A stretch of 64,000 nt of DNA from contig CAWDRV010000006.1 of the NCBI GenBank assembly GCA_963804825.1, positions 682,001-746,000 on the forward strand, given 5' to 3'. Position numbers and translations under genes: made by a program. The stretch comes from JBKQVT01 sp963804825. GTDB taxonomy: Bacteria > Planctomycetota > Planctomycetia > Pirellulales > Thermoguttaceae. The first letter of the stretch is position 1, and each line of letters begins with the position of its first letter. Under the pieces are notes generated by a model. It was given only the letters and a program-made list of their open reading frames with translations. It ran no database searches and was not told where the DNA came from. Of this stretch, positions 29,864-40,500 are shown piece by piece.

Positions 29864-32362
29864 GATTGCAGTTTCTCATTTGGCGCGAGTGGCGAGCACG
29901 TCCGGGCCGGGCGGTGCTGACGCTGCTGAGCGTGGCGTTCGCCGTGGCCGCCGTGCTGGGCACTTCGCTGGCGCAGTCGATGGTCCGGCGGTCCTACGCG
30001 GCGATGTCGGACGCCCTGGCCGGCCCACCCGCCCTGGACATCGTGGCCGCCGAGGGAGGCCGGTTTCCCTTGGCCGACGTGCCGCCGCTGAACGCGCTGC
30101 AGGGGGTCCGCGCCCGGTGCCGATGATGTTCCAGCCGACCAGCGTGTGGGCATCCGGCAAACGATGGAAAGCGCTTGTCCTCGGCGTGAACGCCGACGCC
30201 CTCAAGGCCTCCGGGCTGGAGCTGACGGCAGGGCAATGGCCGACGAAGACCGGACAGTCGCTCATCGACGCCGGCTTGGCGCAGAGCCTTGGCCTGGAGA
30301 TTCCGGGCCGGCTCGTCGTGCTGATGCGCCGGGCGCGGCGGCGACGACCGTGGTGGGCGCCGTGTCGTCCGGCTCGCTGTTGCCGCTGGGCGACGGCGCG
30401 ACGATGGTCGTCTCCATGAAGACGGCGCATCGGTGGTTTGGCGCCGGCGGGCAGGTGGATCGCGTGCGCGTCTTCGTCGACGCGGCGGAGCGGCGCGACT
30501 CGCTGAGGGCCGAGATTGCCGCGAGGCTGCCCGACCGCCTGGTCGTGCAAGAGCCTGTTTCGCGGCTCCGGTTGGCAGACGAGATCCTGCGGTCGAGCGA
30601 ATTGGCGCTGCAATTCGCCGGCGCGTTGGCGCTGGCAATGGCCGCCTTCATCATCTTCAACACGTTGCGGATGAATTTCAGCGAACGCCGCTGGCAGCTC
30701 TCCACGATGCGGGCCCTCGGCGCCACTTCGCGGCAGATTCACCGGCTGGTGACCGCGGAAGGGCTGTGGTTCGGGTGCATCGGCTCGGCGCTCGGCATTC
30801 CGGCGGGGGTGCTCGTGGCCGTCGGACTGGGACACGCCATGCAGCAGATGCTCGGCGCCCAACTGCCGACGACCTGGCCCACCGCGGGATCGATCCTGTT
30901 CGGGGCGTGCGTGGGGCCGGCCGTGTCGCTGGCGGCCGCCTGGGTGGTCGCCCGCCAATGCCGGCGCCTCTCGCCGCTGGCCGGAATCACGGGGATCGAG
31001 CCGGCCGGATTGGACCGGTATCCCGTTCGCACGACGCTGTTGTGCGCGGCCATCTGGTCCGCGGCCATGGGATGCCTGGCGGCGGTCTCCTTCGAGTTGC
31101 TGCCGAGCGCATGGGCGATTCCGGCGGGCCTGGCCGTGCTCGTGGCGTTCATCCTGTTGATTCCCGCGGTGCTGCGCCCCGTGGTGGGCGGCCTGACCCG
31201 CTTGATGCCGCCCCCGCTGAGGACCGAAGGCTTCCTCGCGGCACGCCACATGCAGCACCACAACATTCGAACCGGTCTGACCGTGGGCGTGCTGGTGGTG
31301 GCCATTAGCAGCGGATTGGGCCTGGGACATGCGATCCTCAACAATGTCAACGACGTGCGGCAGTGGTATCGCCGCAACATGTCCGGCGACTTTCTCCTGC
31401 AATCCCATCAACGTGGCGTTCCGGCCGACACGCTCGTCGAGGAGAAGGAGGTCGTCGAGCAGCTTTGCCGCGTCGACGGCGTGGAGCGCGTGGCGACCTT
31501 GCGATTCCGCGCGGCGCGGGCGTCCGGAGAACCCGTGCTGTGCGTGGCTCGCAGTTTTGCCCGTGAGCCGACGTTGCCTTGGAACCTGAGCGACTCGTGC
31601 GCCGCGGCCCTGCGCCGGGAGTTGGCGGAAGGGCAGGTGGCGATCAGTTCGGTCCTGGCCCAACGGCTGCGCCTCGGCCCCGGCGACGTGCTGCGCCTGG
31701 AAATGCAGGGCCGCACGGTCCAACGGCCGATCGCCGCGACCGTCAACGATTACACCCTCGGCGGCCTGGTGGTCTTCCTGGACTCTGTCGAGGCCGAGCG
31801 TTTCTTCGACATCGGCCCGGTGGACATCTTCCTGGTGACGTGCCGCGACGGCTGCACGCCGGCGATCGAGTCCGACCTCCGCGCCGTCGCCAAGCAGCAC
31901 AGCCTGGCGCTGCAATCCTTCGCCGACTTGCGGCGGTATTTCGACGGTCTGATCAACGGCATCGTCACGTCGCTGTTGAGCCTGCTGGCGCTCGGGTTCG
32001 TCGTGGGAGGGTTTGGCGTAGGGAATACGATGGCGATGAGCGTGCTCGAGATGACGCGGCAGATCGGGCTGCTGAGAATCACCGGCATGACGCGACGCCA
32101 GGTGCAACGCTTCGTCCTGACCCAGGGACTCCTGATCGGCGTCGTCGGCGCGCTGCTGGGCACGGCGGCGGGCGTGGTCACCGCCCTGGTCATCCATTTT
32201 TGCAGCTCATCGCTGCTGGGCCGCAACGTGCCGCTGCAGTTCCACTCCTGGTTGTTCTTCGCCAACATTGGCGGGTGCCTGGTCGCCGCGCTGTTGGCTG
32301 CTTGGGGACCTGGCCGGCGCGCCGCCCGCACGCAACTCCTAGACGCGATTGCCTACGAATAG
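29860..32362 (+). CDS. FtsX-family ABC permease (two FtsX units), frameshifts near 30115 and 30330
   Basis: This is the membrane subunit of the exporter. It starts MRLQFLIWREWRARPGRAVL with a first transmembrane helix, then a periplasmic domain, a first FtsX block of three helices (about 30600-30960), a pair of helices near 31040-31180, a second periplasmic loop, and a final FtsX block (about 31950-32340) ending in the conserved Arg/Ala tail. The ~830-residue length matches DevC/LolC-E-like double permeases. Two one-base deletions (near 30115, and a lost G near 30330) split the frame; restoring them gives VLDAPGAAATTVVGAVSSG. Together with the ATPase it could export lipids or lipoproteins, possibly those made by the adjacent synthase cluster (inference). 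Confidence 0.8.
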
Positions 32363-32480
32363 CACTTGCCCACGGTCCTGCGGCGGCTATTTCGAAGAGA
32401 GGGTCTTATCCCGAACTCGGGTTCTAGTATCGTGTGTCCGTCTGTTAGGGGCGTATCGTGGGGTGGAATACGTCTAGATT

Positions 32481-32684
32481 TCGACCCGGAGGGTCGCTTT
32501 GATAATAGCCCAGCGATTTATCGCTGGGTAGCGGAGGCCCCCAATTCCATCTTCGTCCCGTAGGGACGATCGAATCCCGGATGCCCCATTTCGGCCGTCC
32601 CTACGGGACTTTTCGCGCAAAATGGTTGTGGCTACCGACCCAGCAGTAAACTGCTGGGCTACTATCAAACGCCCCTACGGGGCG
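32481..32684. repeat. Array of short perfect hairpins (REP-like)
   Basis: Within the 600-bp gap upstream of the lipid cluster are at least four perfect hairpins: 32509-32528 (8-bp arms, TTTA loop), 32554-32568 (CGTCCC/GGGACG), 32639-32658 (8-bp arms, TAAA loop) and 32670-32684 (CGCCCC/GGGGCG). The two 8-bp hairpins share the CCCAGC...GCTGGG stem. They look like a REP/MITE-type cluster. The rest of 32363-32971 holds no gene. Confidence 0.65.
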
Positions 32685-32971
32685 AAAACACTCGCCCAGC
32701 TCATTCGTTCCCACAATGGTGAATCGCTACACGAACACACGGCCCGCAAATGGCCTCACCACTCGCAAAGGGGATCATTGACAGCCGTGATATCGCTAAG
32801 TATCATCGGTGTCTTTAGTGTCGCTGATGTAGCGTCTCCCCGCTGATGCCTTCGGTGACGCAGACGGCCTGGAACGTGGGTCCAGGAGGCGGACTTTTGT
32901 CTTGAAAATAGGCCGTTTAGCACCCATAGAGTGGATGGCGATTATAGGCAACTTTTGATCGCAGGCATGTC

Positions 32972-34562
32972 ATGAGGACCTACCGACTATTGACGGGTGC
33001 AACGGGGTTGTTGGGCCGCTACCTGCTGCGCGACCTGATGCTTCAGGAAGAGCCGGTGGCTGTGTTAGTGCGCCCGTCGCGGTGGGAAATGCCCGAGCAG
33101 CGAGTGGACCAGATTCTCTCGTTCTGGGATGAACAGTGGGGGCGTTCGCTGCCGCGTCCCGTGGTCCTCCAAGGGGATATTACCGAGCCGTTGCTGGGCC
33201 TGGATGGGGCGCAGATCGCGTGGGCCCGGCGACACTGCCGTTCCGTGCTCCACTCCGCCGCCAGTCTCTCGTTTCAGGAGGAGGAGGGCGAGCCGTATCG
33301 CAGCAACGTGGACGGCGTCCGCAACGTCCTGGAGTTCTGCCGCTCCACGGGCGTGAAGGCGCTCGATCACGTTTCCACGTCATACGTATGCGGACTGCGC
33401 CTCGGGGACCGTGTACGAATCGGAACTCGACGTTGGGCAAGCCATGGCAAACGACTACGAGAAGAGCAAACTCGCGGCCGAGCGCCTGGTGCGGTCGGAC
33501 AAGCACCTGGAAGCCTTCCGCATCTTCCGCCCAAGCATCATTACCGGTGAACACCGGACGGGCCACAGCTCGACGTTTCACGGCTTTTACGCGCCCTTGC
33601 GCATCGGCTATGCGTTGTTGAGCATGATTCCCTTCGAGGAGTTGTTCCAGGTTGACTTCCTGGCTCTACTCGGTCTGACCGGCCAGGAGCGCAAGAACCT
33701 GGTGCCGGTCGACTGGGTCAGCGATGCGATGGTCACGCTGCTGGGGCGCCAGCCGCCGGGCAACGAGACGTTCGCCCTGGTCAGCCCCCAGGCGGTGACC
33801 GTTGGCCGCATCTTGCGCGTGTTTGCAGAAGTGGTGCGTCGGCGGGGCCGTCCGGCCGCGCCGGCCCGGAAAGCCGACGGCGGTTCCGCCGATCGCCGGG
33901 ACGATCGCAGAGGCGGAGCAACGGAGTTTGCAGGGAGGGAGGTGTTTCAGAAGGCCTACGTGGAGCAATTCGCCGCGTACCGCAGCTATTGGCGGGACGA
34001 GCCGCAATTTGATTGCACCGCCACGCTCGCCGCCTTGCCCGACAAACCTTGCCCGCCCATGAGCGACGAGGTGCTCACGAGGCTCTGCGAATACGCGATC
34101 GACGCCCGCTTCGGCTGGCCGCGCAAACTGGCGCTGCCGCTGAAGTTTTCCGTGGGCGAGTGGCTCCGCCGCCGCCTCCGCGCCGACACGTTCGAAGGCA
34201 ATTTGCCGCCGGACGGCGACGCCCAGCGGCGCCAAACGCTCGGCTTGACCGTCACCGGCTCCGGCGGCGGCTGCTGGACAATCCTGGGCGACGCGCGTGG
34301 CGGACTGTTCTGCCGCGAGGGACGTGCCCCGGCCGAAAGCGAGGTGCGCATGAACGCGCGCACGTTCCAGGACCTCGTGGAAGGCGGGACGACGCTCGAA
34401 CAGACGTTGCGGCAAGCGCGGGTGATGGTCCGCGGCGACCGCAGCGGGCTTGCCGCCTTGCGGGCCCTGGTCAGCGGCCGCTCGCCGTCCTGCGGCGAGG
34501 AACTGCGGTCCCAGGCGACCTATGGAAATGGCGCGGGAAGAAGGCAAACGCACGACCACTAA
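32972..34562 (+). CDS. NAD(P)-dependent reductase (thioester-reductase type) with C-terminal SCP2-like domain
   Basis: The N-terminal part is a Rossmann-fold extended SDR of the NAD_binding_4/thioester-reductase kind: T-G-A-T-G-L-L-G-R-Y near residues 8-17, a conserved HSAASLSF, STSY, and YEKSK (the SDR Tyr-x3-Lys pair). The last ~130 residues (roughly 34140-34520) read like an SCP2-type sterol/lipid-binding domain. The frame changes at 33404-33407 (extra G) and twice around 33850-33940. The gene is 20 bp upstream of the synthase and co-directional. Expected role: reductive release or reduction of an acyl thioester made by the synthase, with the SCP2 domain holding the lipid (inferred). Confidence 0.7.
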
Positions 34563-34582
34563 CGATTGAGGAACGGCAACCC

Positions 34583-37500
34583 ATGCCCTCAGCAGTTCGC
34601 TCGGATGTGCCCTTGGCGGTTGTAGGAATGTCGTGCCGCTTGCCCGGCGCTGCCGACCTGACCGAATACTGGCGGCTGATCGAGTCGGGGGGCGACGCCA
34701 CGGGGGAGCTGCCACGCGAGGTGTTGGACCGCGAGTTGTACTACGATCCGCGGAAGGGGCAGCGAGGAAAGTCCTACTCGACCATCGGCGGCATGTGCCC
34801 CCGGCCGCCTTTCGACAATCGCAAGTGCCGGCTTCCGGAAGACGAGATTCGCACCTACGATCCCGCGCACCTGACCATGGGGGAATTGGCGCACGACGCG
34901 CCTGCGCGACGCGGGCTACGATCCCTTCGATTTGCCCATCCGCAACGCCGGCGTATACTTCGGTCACACGTGCGGCAGCGATCTGTCCTCCGACATCATG
35001 ATTGCCGGCTACGCGGAGGAAGTCGCCCGCTGCCTGCACGGGCTGGACTCGCTCCGGTCGTTCGCTCCGCGGGAGCGGGAGGAGATGGCCCGGCGCATGG
35101 TGACGTGGGCCCGCCAGCGGTACGATCATCGGCGCGAGAACCGCGGACTCGATTGGGCCTCCAGCCGCGGCGCGCAGTTGATCGCCCGGTCGTTCGGGTT
35201 GGACGGGCCGTGCCTGGTGGTCAACGCGGCATGCGCATCGTCGCTCCTGGCGACGATGCTTGCGGGTCGCGCCCTGCAGCACGGCGCCATCGACATGGCC
35301 GTGGTCGGCGGCGCGTCGTGTCTGAAAGGCTCGTCGCTGGTGTTGTTCTCGGCGGCCCAGTCGGTTGCCGAGGGCAGGTCCTGCCCCTTTGACGCCGGCG
35401 CCACGGGGCTGGTGACCGCCGAGGGATACGTCACGCTGGTGTTGAAGACCTTGCCCAGGGCGCTGGCCGACGGCGACCGCATCCGCGGCGTGATCCGCCG
35501 CATGTCGTTCTCGTCGGACGGGCGCGGCAAGAGTCTCTGGGCGCCGCTGAAGACCGGCCAGGTCCTGGCCATGCGGCGCGCCTACTGCGACGGAATCCGC
35601 CCCGAAGACGTGCAGTACATCGAGGCGCACGCGACCTCGACCCAGGTGGGCGACGCGACCGAACTGGCCGCGCTCGCCGAAATCTTCCCGGCCCATCTGC
35701 CCGGCGGACGAAGAATCCCGTTGGGCAGCGTCAAGGCCAACCTCGGTCACACCCTGGAGACAGCGGGCGTCGCCGGCCTGGCCAAGGTGATTCTGGCCAT
35801 GGAGCACGCCGTGATCCCGCCCGTGGCCAACCTGGTCACTCCCAACCCGGCCATTCCGTGGGATCGACTCTCCTTCTACCTGCCCCGCCGGCCCGAGCCG
35901 TGGGAGCGTCCCGAAGGAGGCTGCCGCAGGGCCGCGGTGAACTCGTTCGGCATCGGCGGTCTGAACATTCACGTCGTGGTGGAAGAGCACGTGTCCGAGC
36001 GCGCGCCCTCGTATCCCGTGCCTGCATTGCCCAAGGACGAGCAGCCGGCCGCGGCTGCCCACGAGCCGATTGCGGTGATTGGCATGGGGACGATCCTCCC
36101 CGGGGCCCACACGGTGAAGGCTTTCCTGGACTTGCTGGCGGACGGCCGCGATCCGAAAAGCGACGTTACCCCGGACCGATGGGACCCCGGCGTCTTCTAC
36201 TCGGCCGACGGGCCGCAGCCGTACCGCAGCCCGACCAAGCGCGGCGGATTCGTCACCGGCTATCACTACGATTGGCGGCGGCATCGCGTGCCTCCGAAAC
36301 AGGTCGAGAAGGCCAACCCGTTGCAGTTCATGTTGCTCGACGCCACGGAGCAGGCCCTGCGGCAGGCCGGCTATCTTGAGAAGGAGTTCGATCACGAGCG
36401 GATGGGGATCGTCGTTGCGACGCAATTCGGCGGCGACTTCTCCAGTCAGCTTCAAGTCGGACTGCGGCTCCCCGAGTTCGAACGGCAACTGCGCGCCCTG
36501 CTCGAGTTGCGGGGTATGCCCGAGGCGCAACGGGAGCGGGTCGTCGCCGAGTTCGCAGACCGGGTCCTCCAACACATGCCCGCCCTGCTCGACGAAACCG
36601 GCAGCTTCACGAGCAGCACGCTGGCGTCGCGGATCACCAAGACGTTCGATCTGAAGGGGGGAGGGCTGAGCCTGGACGCCGGTTGTGGTTCGGGCCTGGC
36701 GGCGCCGGGCGCCTGCATCGACGTGCTTCGCAACGGCGATTGCGATCTGATGTTGTGCGCCGCCGGACGGCGCCACATGGACGTCGTGCTGTTCGACAAC
36801 TTGCATCGCGCCGGCGAGTCTGGCGCTGGGCGAGCCGGCCCCCGCCTATGACGAACAATCCGCCGGCTACGTGCCGGGGGAAGGTTGCGCGGTGCTGTTG
36901 CTGCAGCGGCTTTCCGACGCCGAGCGCGACGGCAACCGCGTCCTCGGCGTCGTCCGCGAGGTGGCGGCGTCGACGGATTTCAGCGGCCCGGGCAACTCGC
37001 TCCGCAAGGCGCTGCAACGGGTGATGGATGCCGCCGGCACGCCGGCCGAGGAAGTCCTCGCGGTCGAGGCGGTCGGGACCGTTCCCTCGATCGAGACATG
37101 TGAAGTCGCCGCCGTGCGCGACGTTGCCGCCACGCCCGCCCGTCGCGAGCCTGTGCTCATCAACTCGCTGGACGTCGCAGTTCGGGTTCCTGGGCGCGGT
37201 GCACGGCCTGGCGGGAATCGTCAAGGCCACGGCGGCCGTCGCGTCGGGGCAATTGCCGGCCGGCGCGGCCACGAAGAACCCGCGACAGTCGCTCTTCTCC
37301 TCGCTTGACGTGCGACCCCAACAAAACGCCGTCCCCCTGGAACGCGATACGGCCAGCTTGATGGTGCTCTGCGGCCGGGCGCAGGGTGTGTCCTACGCGG
37401 CACTGGTCGAATCGGCTCACAAAGCGACCCGCACGAACCGGCCTCACAGCCGGAAGTCCACGACGGCCTTACGCGCCGAAGCACGCATCGTCCGACTGGG

Positions 37501-40500
37501 CGCCGCGGATTTTCCCTCGCTCGTGGAAGCGATCCGGTCGGCATCGGCGGCGGAACGTTTCCAGGCGGGCTATCGCTTTGGGCCGTCGGACCGGGCCCGA
37601 CTGGCCATCGTGTGCCGGGGCCCGGAGGAACTCGCCGCCCGGCAACAGCAGGCCGCCGAGGCGTTGGGCCTGGGCGATCGCGGCGCAACGGTCCTCCGAC
37701 GATTGGCGGCCGACGGGATTTTCTTCGGCGAGGCGCCCGCCGGCCGTCGCGCGGTGGCATTCGTTTTTCCCGGTCAGGGCTCCCAGTACGCCGGCATGTT
37801 GGCCAACCTGATTGCCGAACTGCCGGAGGCGGCCCGGGCGTGCCGCGAGGCCGACGCCGCCATGTCGGCGCTGGGCCGTCCGCCGTTCGCCGAGATCGTC
37901 CGGCAGGACTCGTCGGGACTTGGCGTTGACGTTCTGGAAGACCCAGGTGGCGATGCTGCTGGCCGACTACATCGTCTGCCGGACCTTGCGCAGCCTGGGG
38001 CTTGCGCCGGACGTGGTGGCCGGTCACAGTTTCGGGGAATATCCCGCCCTGGTCGCGGCCGGCGCGTGGAGCATCACCGACGCGATTCGCTGCACGTGGC
38101 ATCGTGCCGCGGCGATCAGCGGAGCGTCCGGACTGGAGGGCTGCATGGCGGCAACCGATGCGTCGCCGGCGCTGATCGAGGAGTCGATTGCCCTGCTCGG
38201 CGCCGCGGTCAGCCTGGCCAATTACAATGCGCCCGAGCAGACGGTCATTTCGGGCCGGCGCAAGGACGTGGAGAGCGTCATGGCCTGCTTGAAACAAGCC
38301 GGTCACGCCGTCGCCAAGCTCCAGGTGCCCTATCCGTTCCACTCGCCGTTGATGCGCCCGAGCGCCGACTGTCTGGCCGAGATGCTGCCGGAGATTCCGT
38401 TGCGGGCGAGCGAGGTTCCGGTGATCAGCACGGCAAGCTGCCGGCCCATGACGCAGCCCGACGAGTTTGTCCGCAGCCTGCTCGATCAGCTCGTAGCGCC
38501 GGTGAATTACCCCGCCATCGTCGATCGGATTTGCGAGTTCCGCCCGGCGCTCGTCGTCGAGTCAGGGCCGCGGCAGGTGCTGACGAAGCTGAACCAGCTC
38601 AACCACCGGGGCAACGAGCCGGTATTCATGGCGGCCGACGACCCGCGCTGCCCGGGCGCCGCGGCGCTGCTGGGAGTGGTGGCCCAGGCGGACTGCCTCG
38701 GTTGCCTCGGTCGCGACTTTTCCTCGTTGCCCGCGCTGCCGAAACCACTGCGCGAAGGACGCATCGTGGCAGTCGTCGATGCCACGGAGCGCCGGCGCGG
38801 GAAGATGCGCACGACTTCCCATGCGCCGGTCCGCGAGGTCAGTCAGCCTTCCGAGGGCGACAACGGAGAGCGTGCGCGCGAAGAAGGTGTGCTGGCAGCC
38901 GCCCGAACGCTGCCCGCTGCCGCCACTCCGGAAACGTTCGCTGCGGCCCGCGAGCCATTTCAGCCCTCTCATCTGTCCCGGCGACAGGAAGAACCGGCTG
39001 GCAAGGTTCCGCGGCAACTCTTTGTGCCCCCGCAAGAGGCATCTCGGCCCGCGGCGGATGCCGACGAACTGCGCAAGATCATGGTCGCATTCGTGGTCGA
39101 GCAAACAGGCTACCCGGAAGACATTGTTGAATTGGACGCCGATCTCGAGGCCGACCTGGGGATCGACAGCATCAAGAAGGCCCAATTGTTCGGTGAGTTG
39201 GCCGAGCGGTTTCACATCGCGCCGCGGGAGGGCCTGTCGCTGGACGGCTTTCCGACGCTGCGTCACGTGCTGAATTTTCTCGTGGAGGAGTTGGGTTCGC
39301 GCGTGGCGGGCGAGGGCCTGGTGTCATCGCCGCCGGCAGTCGTCGAGGAGGCGGCGGATGCTGACGAACTGCGCAAGATCATGGTCGCGTTCGTGGTCGA
39401 GCAAACAGGCTACCCGGAAGACATTGTGGAGTTGGACGCCGACCTCGAGGCCGACCTGGGGATCGACAGCATCAAGAAGGCCCAGTTGTTCGGCGAGTTG
39501 GCCGAGCGGTTCCACATCGCGCCGCGGGAGGGCCTGTCACTGGACGGCTTTCCCACGTTGCGTCACGTGTTGAATTTTCTCGTGGAGGAGTTGGGTTCGC
39601 GGGTGGCGGACGAGGGCTTGGCGCCGCCGGCACCGCCGGCGGTCGCCGAGGAGGCGGCGGAGGCCGTGGCAGCGGTGGCCCCGCAATGGCCGCAGGCCCT
39701 TGGGGCTTTGCGGATCGAGGTGCTGGAAGGAACGCCTCGTGAGAATGGGTTTGCAGCACGGACGGGCGCTTGCCGCCGAGATTCACCGGGAGATCGCCGG
39801 TCTGGTCGACGCGACCGGCGCCCGCATCAGCCGCAACGGCGAACTGTGGCAAGGGGCGACGCTCGAGGAGTTGCACGGATTGGCCGACGGGGCAGGCATT
39901 AACGTCGAAGCCGTCGAGTCGTGGAACTTCGTCTTGGAGCCGTTTGCCGCGTGGCGCACTGCCTTCCAGACCGGCGGCAGCGATCCCGGCGCCCTGTCTT
40001 CCGATTCGACCACCGTGGTCCAGATCCGGCGGCCCGTGCGCGGGTTGCCCTATCTCTTGGTTGCGAAGGCGGGCCAGGTGTTGCCCCGCGCGGGCGTCAA
40101 CGCGGCCGGTGTCGCTGTTTCGTGGGAACCACTCGACGCCGATCCTTTGCCGAGCGACGTCGTCGCGCTCACCGAGGCGATTCATGGCGCGCTGAACACC
40201 AGCCAGGCACACCAGGAAGCTCAGACCCGATTGCGGAACGTGGCCGTGTGCGGGCGGTGGTGCATCGGCGTCGGCCGTTCGGAAGGGCCGATCGAGACGT
40301 ACTTTCATCTCGACGAGCGGGGCATTGCCGCCTCGCCGCCCGAGGGCGCCTCGCCGCCGCAGCGCGAGTTCCATCGGCAGATGCGGGAAAAGCCCGCGAC
40401 GCTTGTCCTCTGCGACCGGCGGACCGGTTCGAGCAAGGCGATGGTCTTGTCGGATTTCCTGCGACCGGCAACCGGCTGTCGCCTTTCCCAGCAAAAGTCG

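Noticed and set aside
27661..30153. 830-codon minus-strand frame opposite the fascin-like and ABC genes
   Set aside because: It crosses two supported plus-strand genes with signal peptide and ABC motifs and has no recognisable content.
33666..36806. 1,046-codon open frame on the minus strand opposite the lipid genes
   Set aside because: It lies antisense to a clearly recognisable KS domain and its product is low-complexity Arg/Gly/Ala. Long antisense frames are expected at this GC content.
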